A stretch of DNA of 64,000 bases from Streptomyces sp. NRRL F-6676 (lineage in GTDB: Bacteria; Actinomycetota; Actinomycetes; Streptomycetales; Streptomycetaceae): assembly GCF_000725625.1 (NCBI RefSeq), contig NZ_JOHS01000010.1:124001-188000 (forward strand), given 5' to 3'. The translations under genes were made by a program, and so were the position numbers. Positions within the stretch are counted from its first letter, which is position 1. The number at the start of each line of letters is the position of its first letter. Of this stretch, positions 26,412 to 34,771 are shown in pieces. The notes under the pieces are model-generated. The model did not search any database. It was not told the origin of the DNA and worked only from the letters and a program-made list of their open reading frames with translations.

Positions 26412-26445
26412 TCACCATTCCTCACCACGTACCGGGAGCACACCC

Positions 26446-27333
26446 ATGCTCGAACTCCGCCGCGTCCCCGTCAACGGAGTGGAACTGAACGTCGCCCTGG
26501 CGGGATCGGGCCCGGCCGTCCTCCTCCTGCACGGCTTCCCGCACACCTGGGAGCTGTGGACGGACGTCATGGACGACCTGTCCGCCCGCCACCGCGTCAT
26601 CGCCCCGGACCTCCGCGGCTTCGGCGCGAGCGCACCGGCCGCCGACGGGTACGACGCGGGCACCCTGGCCGAGGACGCCGCCGCGCTCCTCACCGCGCTC
26701 GGCGTCTCCTCGGCGGCCGTGGTCGGCATCGACGCGGGCACCCCGCCGGCCTTCCTCCTCGCGCTGCGCCGCCCCGGTCTCGTCCGGCGCCTGGTCGTCA
26801 TGGAGTCCCTGCTGGGCGGACTGCCCGGCGCCGAGGACTTCCTCGCCGACGGCCCGCCGTGGTGGTTCGGCTTCCACGCCGCCGCACCCGGCCTCGCCGA
26901 GACCGTGCTGGAGGGCCACGAGGACGCCTACATCGACTGGTTCCTGCGTGCCGGCACGCTCGGCGACGGGGTGCGCCCCGCGCTCCGGGACGCCTTCGTC
27001 CGCGCGTACACCGGCCGCGAGGCGCTGAGCCGCGCGTTCTCGTACTACCGGGCCCTGCCCGAGAGCGCGGCGCAGCTCGAACAGGCGGTCGCCACCGCAC
27101 GGCTGACGGTGCCGACGCTGGCGGTGGGCGCCCGGCCCGTCGGCGACGCACTGGAACGCCAGCTCCGCCCGGTCGCCGACGACCTCACCGGCCACGTCCT
27201 CGAGGACTGCGGCCACATCATCCCGCTGCACCGACCGCACACCCTGCTCACCCTGCTGCGCCCGTTCCTGGCCGGGCCACAGGACGTCACGCCCGTCGAA
27301 CGACCTCTGGCGGACCCGGAGTTGCTCCGCTAG
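26446..27333 (+). CDS. Alpha/beta hydrolase with Asp nucleophile (epoxide hydrolase/dehalogenase-like)
   Basis: 295 residues. Motifs are LLLHGFPHTWELW (HGxP oxyanion loop, about 25-37), the Asp-rich turn APDLRGFGAS, and the nucleophile elbow VVGIDAGTPPAF, in which Asp96 stands where esterases have Ser. The C-terminal VLEDCGHIIPLHRP carries the likely catalytic His. An Asp nucleophile points to epoxide hydrolase, haloalkane or fluoroacetate dehalogenase activity rather than an esterase. It is divergent from an HxlR regulator with a palindrome between them, suggesting induction by an electrophile. The substrate cannot be read from context. Confidence 0.82.
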   Translation: MLELRRVPVNGVELNVALAGSGPAVLLLHGFPHTWELWTDVMDDLSARHRVIAPDLRGFGASAPAADGYDAGTLAEDAAALLTALGVSSAAVVGIDAGTPPAFLLALRRPGLVRRLVVMESLLGGLPGAEDFLADGPPWWFGFHAAAPGLAETVLEGHEDAYIDWFLRAGTLGDGVRPALRDAFVRAYTGREALSRAFSYYRALPESAAQLEQAVATARLTVPTLAVGARPVGDALERQLRPVADDLTGHVLEDCGHIIPLHRPHTLLTLLRPFLAGPQDVTPVERPLADPELLR

Positions 27334-27367
27334 GTTCCGGCGGACATCTGGACTCCCAGGAGGATGC

Positions 27368-28831
27368 ATGCGCAAGGCGCTCAGATGGCTGCTGGCGCTC
27401 ACCGTGCTGATCGGCACGCTGGGCACGGCGGGCACGGCCACCGCCGCCCAACCGGCCGCCGGCAGCACCAGTGACCGGGCCGGGACCACCGGCCGGGCGG
27501 ACAGCACCGACATCAAGGACCGGCTGCTCGCCATTCCCGGCATGAGCCTGATCGAGGAGAAGCCGTACACCGGTTACCGCTTCTTCGTCCTCAACTACAC
27601 CCAGCCGGTCGACCACCGGAACCCGTCCAGGGGCACGTTCCAGCAGCGGATCACCGTGCTGCACAAGGACGTCTCCCGCCCGACGGTCTTCTACACCGGC
27701 GGCTACAACGTCTCCACCACCCCCAGCCGCCGCGAGCCGACCCAGATCGTGGACGGCAACCAGGTCTCCATGGAGTACCGCTACTTCACCCCGTCGCGGC
27801 CCGCGCCCGCGGACTGGTCCAAGCTGGACATCTGGCAGGCCGCGAGCGACCAGCACCGCATCTTCACGGCGCTGAAGCGGATCTACACCGAGCGGTGGAT
27901 ATCCACGGGCGGTTCGAAGGGCGGCATGACCGCCACGTACTACGAGCGGTTCTACCCGCGCGACATGGACGGCGTCGTCGCGTACGTCGCCCCCAACGAC
28001 GTCGTCAACGACGAGGACTCCGCCTACGACCGCTTCTTCACCTCCGTCGGCACCGCCGACTGCCGCGCCCGGCTGGAGGGCGTGCAGCGCGAGGCACTGG
28101 TGCGCCGCACCGCCCTGGAGAAGAAGTACGCGGACTACGCCGCCGGCAACGGCTACACCTTCACCACGATCGGCAGCCTCGACCGCGCGTACGAGGCGGT
28201 CGTCCTCGACTACGTCTGGGGCTTCTGGCAGTACAGCCTGGTGTCGGACTGCGCCACGATCCCGGCCGACGCGAAGTCCGCGACCGACGACGAGATCTGG
28301 ACCTCCGTCGACACGATCTCCGGCTTCTCCGCCTACACCGACCAGGGCCTGGAGCAGTACACGCCGTACTACTACCAGGCGGGCACGCAGCTCGGGGCGC
28401 CGACGATCCACTTCCCGTACATCGAGAAGGGCCTGATCCGGTACGGCTACCAGCCGCCGCGGAACTTCGTCCCGCGCTCGATCCCGATGCGGTTCGAGCG
28501 GGGCGCGATGCGGGACGTGGACGGATGGGTCCGCCACCACGCGCGGCACATGCTCTTCGTCTACGGGCAGAACGACCCGTGGGGCGCGGAGCGGTTCCGG
28601 GTCGGCGCGGGGGCGAAGGACGCGTACGTGTTCACGGCGCCGGGGATGAACCACGGCGCGAACGTCGCCGGGCTGCCGGCCGCGCAGAAGGAACTGGCGA
28701 CGGCCCGCATCCTGGACTGGGCGGGGGTCGCTCCGGCGGGGGTGCGGAGCGGGGACGTGCCGGCGAAGCCGTTGGCGTCGTTCGACGCGAAGTTGGATCG
28801 ACGGGGGGTGGAGCGGGGGCTGCGGCCGTAG
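27368..28831 (+). CDS. Secreted S37 family peptidase (prolyl tri/tetrapeptidyl aminopeptidase)
   Basis: 487 residues with a signal peptide (RKALRWLLALTVLIGTLGTAGTATA). The body matches the PS-10 / MEROPS S37 family: PVDHRNPSRGTFQQRITVLHKD, YTGGYNVS, WISTGGSKGGMTATYYERFYP with nucleophile Ser183 in GGSKGG, LFVYGQNDPWGAERF with the likely acid Asp, and APGMNHGANVAGLP with the likely catalytic His. In Streptomyces these exported enzymes remove tri- or tetrapeptides from peptide N-termini, including propeptides of transglutaminase and protease inhibitors. An AGGAGG ribosome site precedes the start. It is 34 bp downstream of the hydrolase, so readthrough is possible but a functional link is not evident. 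Confidence 0.88.
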   Translation: MRKALRWLLALTVLIGTLGTAGTATAAQPAAGSTSDRAGTTGRADSTDIKDRLLAIPGMSLIEEKPYTGYRFFVLNYTQPVDHRNPSRGTFQQRITVLHKDVSRPTVFYTGGYNVSTTPSRREPTQIVDGNQVSMEYRYFTPSRPAPADWSKLDIWQAASDQHRIFTALKRIYTERWISTGGSKGGMTATYYERFYPRDMDGVVAYVAPNDVVNDEDSAYDRFFTSVGTADCRARLEGVQREALVRRTALEKKYADYAAGNGYTFTTIGSLDRAYEAVVLDYVWGFWQYSLVSDCATIPADAKSATDDEIWTSVDTISGFSAYTDQGLEQYTPYYYQAGTQLGAPTIHFPYIEKGLIRYGYQPPRNFVPRSIPMRFERGAMRDVDGWVRHHARHMLFVYGQNDPWGAERFRVGAGAKDAYVFTAPGMNHGANVAGLPAAQKELATARILDWAGVAPAGVRSGDVPAKPLASFDAKLDRRGVERGLRP

Positions 28832-28865
28832 GCCGGCACCCCCGGGTGTGACGCGGGAGGGCTCG

Positions 28866-28928
28866 GGGGCGCGGGGAACCGTGCGTGCGCGGCCGCGTCG
28901 CGGCTGGTCGCGCGGTTCCCCGCGCCCC
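28866..28928. terminator. Strong bidirectional hairpin terminator
   Basis: Arms 28866-28881 (GGGGCGCGGGGAACCG) and 28913-28928 are perfectly complementary over 16 bp, with a GC-rich 31-nt loop. It lies between the convergent S37 peptidase and GH3 genes. The arm belongs to a dispersed element also found at 30900 and 47441. Confidence 0.85.
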
Positions 28929-28945
28929 TGGAGGGGCCCCGCCCC

Positions 28946-30790
28946 TCAGTAGCCCAAGCCGTACCCGATCGGGTACAGGACCTTCTCCGGGTCGTCCGCC
29001 CGCTGGACCGCCACCGGCAGGTGGCCCCGCGGGCGGACGTGGCCCGCCAGGACGCGGGCCGCCGCGCGGATCTCGACGTCCGTCCAGGCGTACGCGGCCA
29101 GGACGGCGTCGGCGTCCGGGAGGTGGGCGACGTCGTACGGGTTGCGGACGGCGACGGCGATCACCGGGACCCCGGTGGCGGCGAGCTGCCGTACCAGGGC
29201 CGCCTGGGCGCTGTCCGCCGTCACGTTGTACGTCGTGACGACGACCGCGTCCATGCCGTCGGCCGCCGCGACGGCCTTGGCGATCGTCGTGGCGGAGGGC
29301 GCCGTGCCCGTGGACAGCGCGGCGGCGGAGAAGCCGAGTTCGGCCAGGGCGCCGGCGAGGACGGCGGTGGGCGGACCGTCGGTGCCGGACGGCGAGGCCG
29401 GGTCCGCGCCCACCACGAGGATCCGGCGGTGGGTGCGGCGGGACAGCGGGAGCAGCCCGCGCTCGTTGACCAGCAGCGTGGTCGTCCGCTCCGCGACGCG
29501 GTCGGCGGTGCGCAGATGGGACTCCGTCCCCACCGCCCGGTCCACGCCCCGCCGGGTGACGTACGGCTCGGCGAGCAGGCCCAGCTTCGCCTTGAGCCGG
29601 AGGATGCGCAGGATCGATTCCTCAAGCCGTTCCTCGGTCAGCTCGCCCTTGTGCACGGCGTCGAGGACGGCGTGGAAGGCGACGTCGAGGGAGGGCGGGT
29701 TGAGGAGCTGATCGACCCCGGCCCTGAGCGCGAGGACGGGGACGCGGTCGTCGCCGTACTTGGTCCGTACGCCCTCCATGCCGAGGGAGTCGGTCACCAC
29801 CACGCCGTCGTAGCCGAGCTCTCCGCGCAGGATGCCGGTGAGGATGGGACGGGAGAGGGTGGCAGGGTCGCCGGAGTCGTCGAGGGCCGGAACCATCAGA
29901 TGGGCGGTCATGATCGCGTCGATCCCGGCCCGGATCGCCGCGCGGAACGGCACGGCGTCCAGCGCCTCCCACTCCTCGCGGCTGTGGGTGATGACGGGGA
30001 AGCCGGTGTGGCTGTCGACGGCGGTGTCGCCGTGCCCCGGGAAGTGCTTGGCGGTGGCCGCGACCCCGGCCTGCTGGTACCCCTTCACCTCGGCGGCGAC
30101 CATACCGGCCACCGCGTCCGGGTCGGCGCCGAAGGACCGTACGCCGATCACCGGGTTGGCCGGGTTGACGTTCACGTCGGCGACGGGGGAGTAGTCCTGG
30201 CGGATGCCGAGCGCGTGCAGTTCGGTGCCGGAGATCCGGCCGAGCGTACGGGCGTCCGCGCGGGAGCCGCCGGCGCCGAGGGCCATGGCACCGGGGAAGA
30301 GGGTGGCGGGCTTGCCCACGCGGGCGACGATGCCGTGCTCCTGGTCGGTGGCGATGAGCACCGGCAGGCCGTTCGGCCGGGCGAGGGACGCCTTCTGGAT
30401 GCCGTTGGAGAGGGCGGCGATCTGGTGCGGGTCGCGGGTGTTGTGCGCCCAGGTGAAGTAGATGACGCCGCCGACGTGGTACTTCTCCACCAGCTCGGCG
30501 GCGGTGCGGACGCCCAGTTCCTCGAGGTTGGCGTCGATGTCGGCCTGGTCGGGTGCGGTGGCCGAGTGGCCGTAGACCCGCGAGACGAAGAGCTGGCCGA
30601 CCTTCTCCTCCAGGCTCATCCGGGCGATCAGGGCCCGCAGCCGGTCGTCGTGCGGAACGTCGGCGTGGGCCCGCCCACTGCCGAGCGCCCCGAGCCCGAG
30701 CGTGGCGGTCAGCCCCGCGGTGGCGGCGAGCACGGTCCGCCGCGCGGGAGCCTCGCCGGGCTCACCGCCCTCACTCTCGATGTCACGCAC
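28946..30790 (-). CDS. Tat-exported glycoside hydrolase family 3 protein (beta-N-acetylhexosaminidase-like)
   Basis: 614 residues from GTG 30790. The N-terminus has a twin-arginine signal (ARRTVLAATAGLTATLGLGALGSGRAHA). The GH3 catalytic barrel shows ATDQEHGIVARVG, KHFPGHGDTAVDSHTGFPVI, whose His-rich loop is the acid/base region of NagZ-type GH3 enzymes, and VVTDSLGMEGV with the nucleophile Asp. A C-terminal alpha/beta sandwich follows (ILVVGADP..., VAVRNPYDVAHLPDADAVLAAYAW). This resembles exported GH3 N-acetylglucosaminidases that act on chitin or peptidoglycan fragments. Monocistronic and divergent from phospholipase C. Confidence 0.9.
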   Translation of the reverse strand: MRDIESEGGEPGEAPARRTVLAATAGLTATLGLGALGSGRAHADVPHDDRLRALIARMSLEEKVGQLFVSRVYGHSATAPDQADIDANLEELGVRTAAELVEKYHVGGVIYFTWAHNTRDPHQIAALSNGIQKASLARPNGLPVLIATDQEHGIVARVGKPATLFPGAMALGAGGSRADARTLGRISGTELHALGIRQDYSPVADVNVNPANPVIGVRSFGADPDAVAGMVAAEVKGYQQAGVAATAKHFPGHGDTAVDSHTGFPVITHSREEWEALDAVPFRAAIRAGIDAIMTAHLMVPALDDSGDPATLSRPILTGILRGELGYDGVVVTDSLGMEGVRTKYGDDRVPVLALRAGVDQLLNPPSLDVAFHAVLDAVHKGELTEERLEESILRILRLKAKLGLLAEPYVTRRGVDRAVGTESHLRTADRVAERTTTLLVNERGLLPLSRRTHRRILVVGADPASPSGTDGPPTAVLAGALAELGFSAAALSTGTAPSATTIAKAVAAADGMDAVVVTTYNVTADSAQAALVRQLAATGVPVIAVAVRNPYDVAHLPDADAVLAAYAWTDVEIRAAARVLAGHVRPRGHLPVAVQRADDPEKVLYPIGYGLGY

Positions 30791-31180
30791 ACGCGCCCCT
30801 TCCGACGACCCGCTGAAGGAAACTTCCGTGCAGCCACGAATAACCGGAAACTAACTTCCAGTCAAGAGAACGCACAGCGACGGAGGGCGCGCCCCGTCAG
30901 GGGCGCGGGGAACTGCGCGAGCAACCCAATCAAGCCCGCACCCGCAAACAAACAGAACCCCCCGAGCTGGAAGGCGCCGAGGGGGTCAAAGGGGCCCAGC
31001 CCCTTGAAGGGACGGGACGGGCAGGGGCGGCGGGGGCGAAGAAACCCCGCCCGCACAACCGAACGTTGACGCCAAGTTCACCGCATGCCCCTGACAACCA
31101 TCCCACCCCACGAGCACAGTGAACGGCGGGGCAGGCCCCGGCCCGCCCCGCACCGCCCCGACGACAAGAAAGGGCACCGC
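30791..31180. repeat. Intergenic region with dispersed Streptomyces-type repeats
   Basis: This 390-bp divergent gap holds a hairpin at 30888-30907 (CGCGCCCC / GGGGCGCG) overlapping GGGGCGCGGGGAACTGCGC (30900-30918), followed by a G-rich stretch (about 30970-31060) ending GGGGGCGAAGAAACCCC. The same elements in the same order occur at 47441-47600. The GH3 and phospholipase promoters must lie here but no clear boxes are seen. Confidence 0.6.
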
Positions 31181-32614
31181 ATGACGACCCCGCCGCTCAC
31201 CCGCCGCAGACTCCTCGGCTCCGCCGCCGCCACCCTGGGCGGTGCCGCCGCCCTCACCCTCCTCCCCCCGAGCGTCCAGAAGGCCGTCGCCGCCGGCCCC
31301 CCGAAGCACGGCTCCCTCCGCGACATCGAGCACGTCGTCATGCTCATGCAGGAGAACCGGTCCTTCGACCACTACTTCGGCACCCTCAACGGCGTCCGCG
31401 GCTTCCACGACCCGCACGCCCTCGAACTGGACACCGGCCGCTCCGTCTTCTTCCAGCCCGACGCCCAGAACCCGCGCGGCTATCTGCTCCCGTTCCACCT
31501 CGACACCCACTCCTCCAGCGCCCAGGCCATCCCCTCCACCAGCCACGCCTGGTCCGTGCAGCACGACGCCTGGAACGGCGGCGAGATGGACCGGTGGCTC
31601 CCGGCCCACCGCAAGGCCGACGGCGTCAACGGCCCGTACGTCATGGGCTACTACACCCGCGAGGACATCCCCTTCCAGTTCGCCCTCGCCGAGGCGTTCA
31701 CCGTCTGCGACAACTACTTCTGCTCGGTCTTCGGCCCGACCTGGCCCAACCGCCTGTACTGGATGACCGGCACCATCGACCCCGGCGGCACGCGGGGCGG
31801 CCCGATCCTCACCAACAAGGCGCCGACGCCGTACCGCTGGACGACATACGCCGAGCGGCTCCAGGCGGCCGGGGTGAGTTGGAAGGTGTACCAGGAGGAC
31901 GACGACTACGGCTGCAACATGCTGGAGCAGTTCGCCACGTTCCGGAACGCCGCACCCGGCTCCGACCTCTACGAGCGCGGCATGCGGCCGCAGCCCGCGG
32001 GCACCTTCGAGGACGACGCCCGGGGCGACCGCCTGCCGGCCGTCTCCTGGATCATCCCGACCAGCTACCAGTCCGAGCACCCGGACTATCTGCCCGCCGC
32101 CGGTGCCGACTTCGTCGCCTCCAAGATCGAGGCGATCGCGTCCAACCCGAAGGTGTGGCGCAAGACCGCGTTCATCCTCAACTACGACGAGAACGACGGC
32201 CTGTTCGACCATGTGCCGCCGCCCGTCCCGCCCGAGGGCACGCAGGACGAGTTCGTGCAGGGGCTGCCCATCGGCGGCGGCTTCCGGGTGCCCGCGATCG
32301 TCGTCTCGCCGTGGACGGTGGGCGGCTGGGTCTCCTCCGAGGCGTTCGACCACACCTCCGCGCTCCAGTTCCTGGAGCGGTTCACCGGGGTGGAGGAGCC
32401 GAACATCAGCGACTGGCGCCGGGACACCTTCGGCGACCTCACCTCCGCGTTCCGCTTCCACTCCGCCCACCGGCACGTGCCCCGGCTGCCCGACGACACC
32501 GCCGAGCAACTGGAGAAGGCGAAGGAGGAGGTGGCGACCCTGCCGGAGCCGACGCTTCCGGGCGCCGACCAGTCCTACCCGCCCCAGGAGCCGGGCCGCC
32601 GCCCGCACGTGTGA
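31181..32614 (+). CDS. Tat-exported phospholipase C / alkaline phosphatase superfamily esterase
   Basis: 477 residues from ATG 31181 with GAAAGGG 8 bp upstream. The twin-arginine signal TRRRLLGSAAATLGGAAALTLL is followed by the bacterial phospholipase C (phosphoesterase) fold. The N-terminal metal site is IEHVVMLMQENRSFDHYFGTLNGVRGF near residue 50. VCDNYFCSVFGPTWPNRLYWMTG comes near 175-195, FILNYDENDGLFDHVPPP near 330-345, and RVPAIVVSPWTVGGWVSSEAFDHTSALQFLERF near 370-400. It lacks the long C-terminal DUF756 repeats of phosphocholine-specific hemolytic enzymes, so it is the shorter non-hemolytic type. Likely role: phosphate scavenging from phospholipids. Monocistronic. Confidence 0.9.
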   Translation: MTTPPLTRRRLLGSAAATLGGAAALTLLPPSVQKAVAAGPPKHGSLRDIEHVVMLMQENRSFDHYFGTLNGVRGFHDPHALELDTGRSVFFQPDAQNPRGYLLPFHLDTHSSSAQAIPSTSHAWSVQHDAWNGGEMDRWLPAHRKADGVNGPYVMGYYTREDIPFQFALAEAFTVCDNYFCSVFGPTWPNRLYWMTGTIDPGGTRGGPILTNKAPTPYRWTTYAERLQAAGVSWKVYQEDDDYGCNMLEQFATFRNAAPGSDLYERGMRPQPAGTFEDDARGDRLPAVSWIIPTSYQSEHPDYLPAAGADFVASKIEAIASNPKVWRKTAFILNYDENDGLFDHVPPPVPPEGTQDEFVQGLPIGGGFRVPAIVVSPWTVGGWVSSEAFDHTSALQFLERFTGVEEPNISDWRRDTFGDLTSAFRFHSAHRHVPRLPDDTAEQLEKAKEEVATLPEPTLPGADQSYPPQEPGRRPHV

Positions 32615-32720
32615 GCGACACCGGGGCCGTACGATTCCGGTCGTACGGCCCCGGTGCCGCGGCGGGCGGCCGTGGCTCGGAACGCGTGCGCCACGAACCG
32701 CGCCGCCGGGCGGTCCCGGT

Positions 32721-33620
32721 TCACAGCACGTGTGCCACGAACCGCGCCGCCGTCTCGGCGAGGACCTCGCGGCCGTCCCGCGCCCACAGGTCCTCGTTGA
32801 ACAGCTCGACCTCGATCGGCCCGGTGTACCCGGTCGCCTCCACGTACCCCTTCCATTCCCGCATGTCGACCACCCCGTCGCCGAGCTGCCCGCGCCCGTT
32901 GAGGACGCCCTCGGGCAGCGGCACGGTCCAGTCGGCGAGCTGGAAGGTGTGGATGCGGCCCGCCGCGCCCGCACGGGCGATCCCCGCCGGGGCCGTGTCG
33001 TCCCACCACAGGTGGTACGTGTCCACGGTGACGCCCACCCGGTCCGCCGGGAAGCGTTCCGCCAGGTCCAGGGCCTGCGCCAGCGTGGACACCACGCACC
33101 GGTCGGAGGCGAACATCGGGTGCAGCGGCTCGATCGCGAGCCGTACGCCCCGCTCGGCGGCGTACGGGGCCAGCTCGCCGAGCGCGTCGGCGATCCGCTC
33201 CCGCGCCCCGCGCAGATCCTTCGAACCGGCGGGGAGGCCGCCGGACACCAGCACCAGCGTGTCGGTGCCCAGCGCGGTGGCCTCGTCGACCGCGCGCCGG
33301 TTGTCCTCCAGCGCGGCCGTCCGCGCGGCCGGTTCGACCGCGGTGAGGAAGCCGCCCCGGCACAGCGTCGTCACCGACAGCCCGGCCCCCCGCACCAGCT
33401 CGGCCGCTGCTTCGACGCCGTAGGCCTGCACCGGCTCCCGCCACAGGCCGACCCCCGGCACGCCCAACTCGACACAGGCGTCGACGAGTTCCGGCAGCGA
33501 GAGCTGCTTGACGGTCATCTGGTTGATGCTGAGACGCGTCAGGCGCGTGGGATCGGTGGGCGTGGGGTCGGTGGGCGTGGAGTCGGGCGTGGGAACGGTC
33601 GTGGGATCGGAATCCGTCAC
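32721..33620 (-). CDS. Sugar phosphate isomerase/epimerase family TIM barrel
   Basis: About 299 residues from GTG 33620, which overlaps the upstream stop in a GTGA junction. The N-terminus has a tandem TPTDPTPTDPT stretch before the barrel begins at LSINQMTVKQLSLPELVDACVELGVPGVGLWREP, so a later Met (33519) is an alternative start. AP-endonuclease-2/xylose isomerase-like features are ERGVRLAIEPLHPMF, VGVTVDTYHLWWDD (metal-binding Glu, Asp and His), IHTFQLADW and YTGPIEVELFNEDLW. It is the last gene of a three-gene coupled operon with an oxidoreductase and a DUF993 aldolase-like protein, so it probably isomerises a keto-sugar intermediate of that pathway. Confidence 0.85.
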   Translation of the reverse strand: MTDSDPTTVPTPDSTPTDPTPTDPTRLTRLSINQMTVKQLSLPELVDACVELGVPGVGLWREPVQAYGVEAAAELVRGAGLSVTTLCRGGFLTAVEPAARTAALEDNRRAVDEATALGTDTLVLVSGGLPAGSKDLRGARERIADALGELAPYAAERGVRLAIEPLHPMFASDRCVVSTLAQALDLAERFPADRVGVTVDTYHLWWDDTAPAGIARAGAAGRIHTFQLADWTVPLPEGVLNGRGQLGDGVVDMREWKGYVEATGYTGPIEVELFNEDLWARDGREVLAETAARFVAHVL

Positions 33621-34771
33621 TGGTTCACTCCGTACAGCGCGAGCAGGGTCCGCATCCGCTCCTCCGCGAGCGTCGGGTCCGGGAACAGGCCCAGGCCGTC
33701 GGCCAGTTCGTAGGCGCGGGCGAGATGCGGCAGGGAACGGGCCGACTGGAGGCCGCCGACCATCGCGAAGTGGCTCTGGTGCCCGGCCAGCCAGGCCAGG
33801 AACACCACGCCCGTCTTGTAGAAGCGGGTGGGCGCCCGGAACAGGTGGCGGGAGAGGGCGACGGTCGGGTCCAGCAGGGCGCGGAAACCCGCCGCGTCCC
33901 CCGTGTCCAGCACCCGTACCGCCTCCGCCGCCAGCGGGCCCAGCGGGTCGAAGACGCCGAGCAGGGCGTGGCTGAAGCCCTGCGCGTCGCCCGCGATCAG
34001 CTCCGGGTAGTGGAAGTCGTCGCCGGTGTAGCAGCGCACCCCGTCCGGGAGGCGCCGGCGCAGGTCGACCTCGCGCCGGGCGTCGAGGAGCGAGACCTTG
34101 ACGCCGTCGACCTTGTCCGGGTGGGCGGCGACGACCTCCAGGAAGGTGCCGGTGGCCGCGTCCAGGCCGGCGGAGCCCCAGTAGCCCTCCAGGGCCGGGT
34201 CGAACATGGGGCCGAGCCAGTGCAGGATCACGGGTTCGGCGGCCTGGCGCAGCAGATGGCCGTAGACCTCCAGGTAGTCCTCGGGTCCCTTCGCGGTGGC
34301 GGCGAGCGCGCGCGAGGCCATCAGGATCGCCTGCGCGCCCGACTCCTCGACGAGCGCGAGCTGCTCCTCGTACGCCGCCCGGATCGCGGGCAGGGAACCG
34401 GCGGCGGTGAGCTGGTCGGTGCCGACCCCGCAGGCGATGCGGCCGCCCACCGCCCGTGCCTCGGCGGCGCTGCGGCGGATCAGCTCGGCGGCGCCGGCCC
34501 AGTCCAGGCCCATGCCGCGCTGCGCGGTGTCCATCGCCTCGGCGACCCCGAGGCCGTGCGCCCACAGATGGCGGCGGAAGGCGAGGGTGGCGTCCCAGTC
34601 GACGGCGGCGGGGGAGTCGGGGGTCACGTCGGCGTACGGGTCGGCGACGACGTGCGCCGCCGAGAAGACCGTACGGGAGGTGAAGGGCGGGCCGGCGGTG
34701 ACGGCGAGCGGCTCGCGGCGGGGCTCGTAGGTGCGCGACGTGCCGTCGGCGGCGGGGAGTCGGATGCTCAC
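33617..34771 (-). CDS. DUF993 / dihydrodipicolinate synthase-like protein
   Basis: About 384 residues from GTG 34771, which overlaps the oxidoreductase stop (GTGA). A TIM-barrel protein of the DUF993 group annotated as dihydrodipicolinate synthase-like. Blocks include VFSAAHVVADPYADVTPDSPAAVDWDATLAFRRHLW, RIACGVGTDQL, ILMASRALAATAKGPEDYLEVYG, LHWLGPMFDPALEGYWGS, DKVDGVKVSLLDA (the KVS Lys is the probable Schiff-base residue) and FHYPELIAGDAQGFSHALLGVFDPLGP. It probably carries out aldol cleavage or condensation of a sugar acid within the operon. The exact substrate is unknown. Confidence 0.85.
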   Translation of the reverse strand: MSIRLPAADGTSRTYEPRREPLAVTAGPPFTSRTVFSAAHVVADPYADVTPDSPAAVDWDATLAFRRHLWAHGLGVAEAMDTAQRGMGLDWAGAAELIRRSAAEARAVGGRIACGVGTDQLTAAGSLPAIRAAYEEQLALVEESGAQAILMASRALAATAKGPEDYLEVYGHLLRQAAEPVILHWLGPMFDPALEGYWGSAGLDAATGTFLEVVAAHPDKVDGVKVSLLDARREVDLRRRLPDGVRCYTGDDFHYPELIAGDAQGFSHALLGVFDPLGPLAAEAVRVLDTGDAAGFRALLDPTVALSRHLFRAPTRFYKTGVVFLAWLAGHQSHFAMVGGLQSARSLPHLARAYELADGLGLFPDPTLAEERMRTLLALYGVNQ

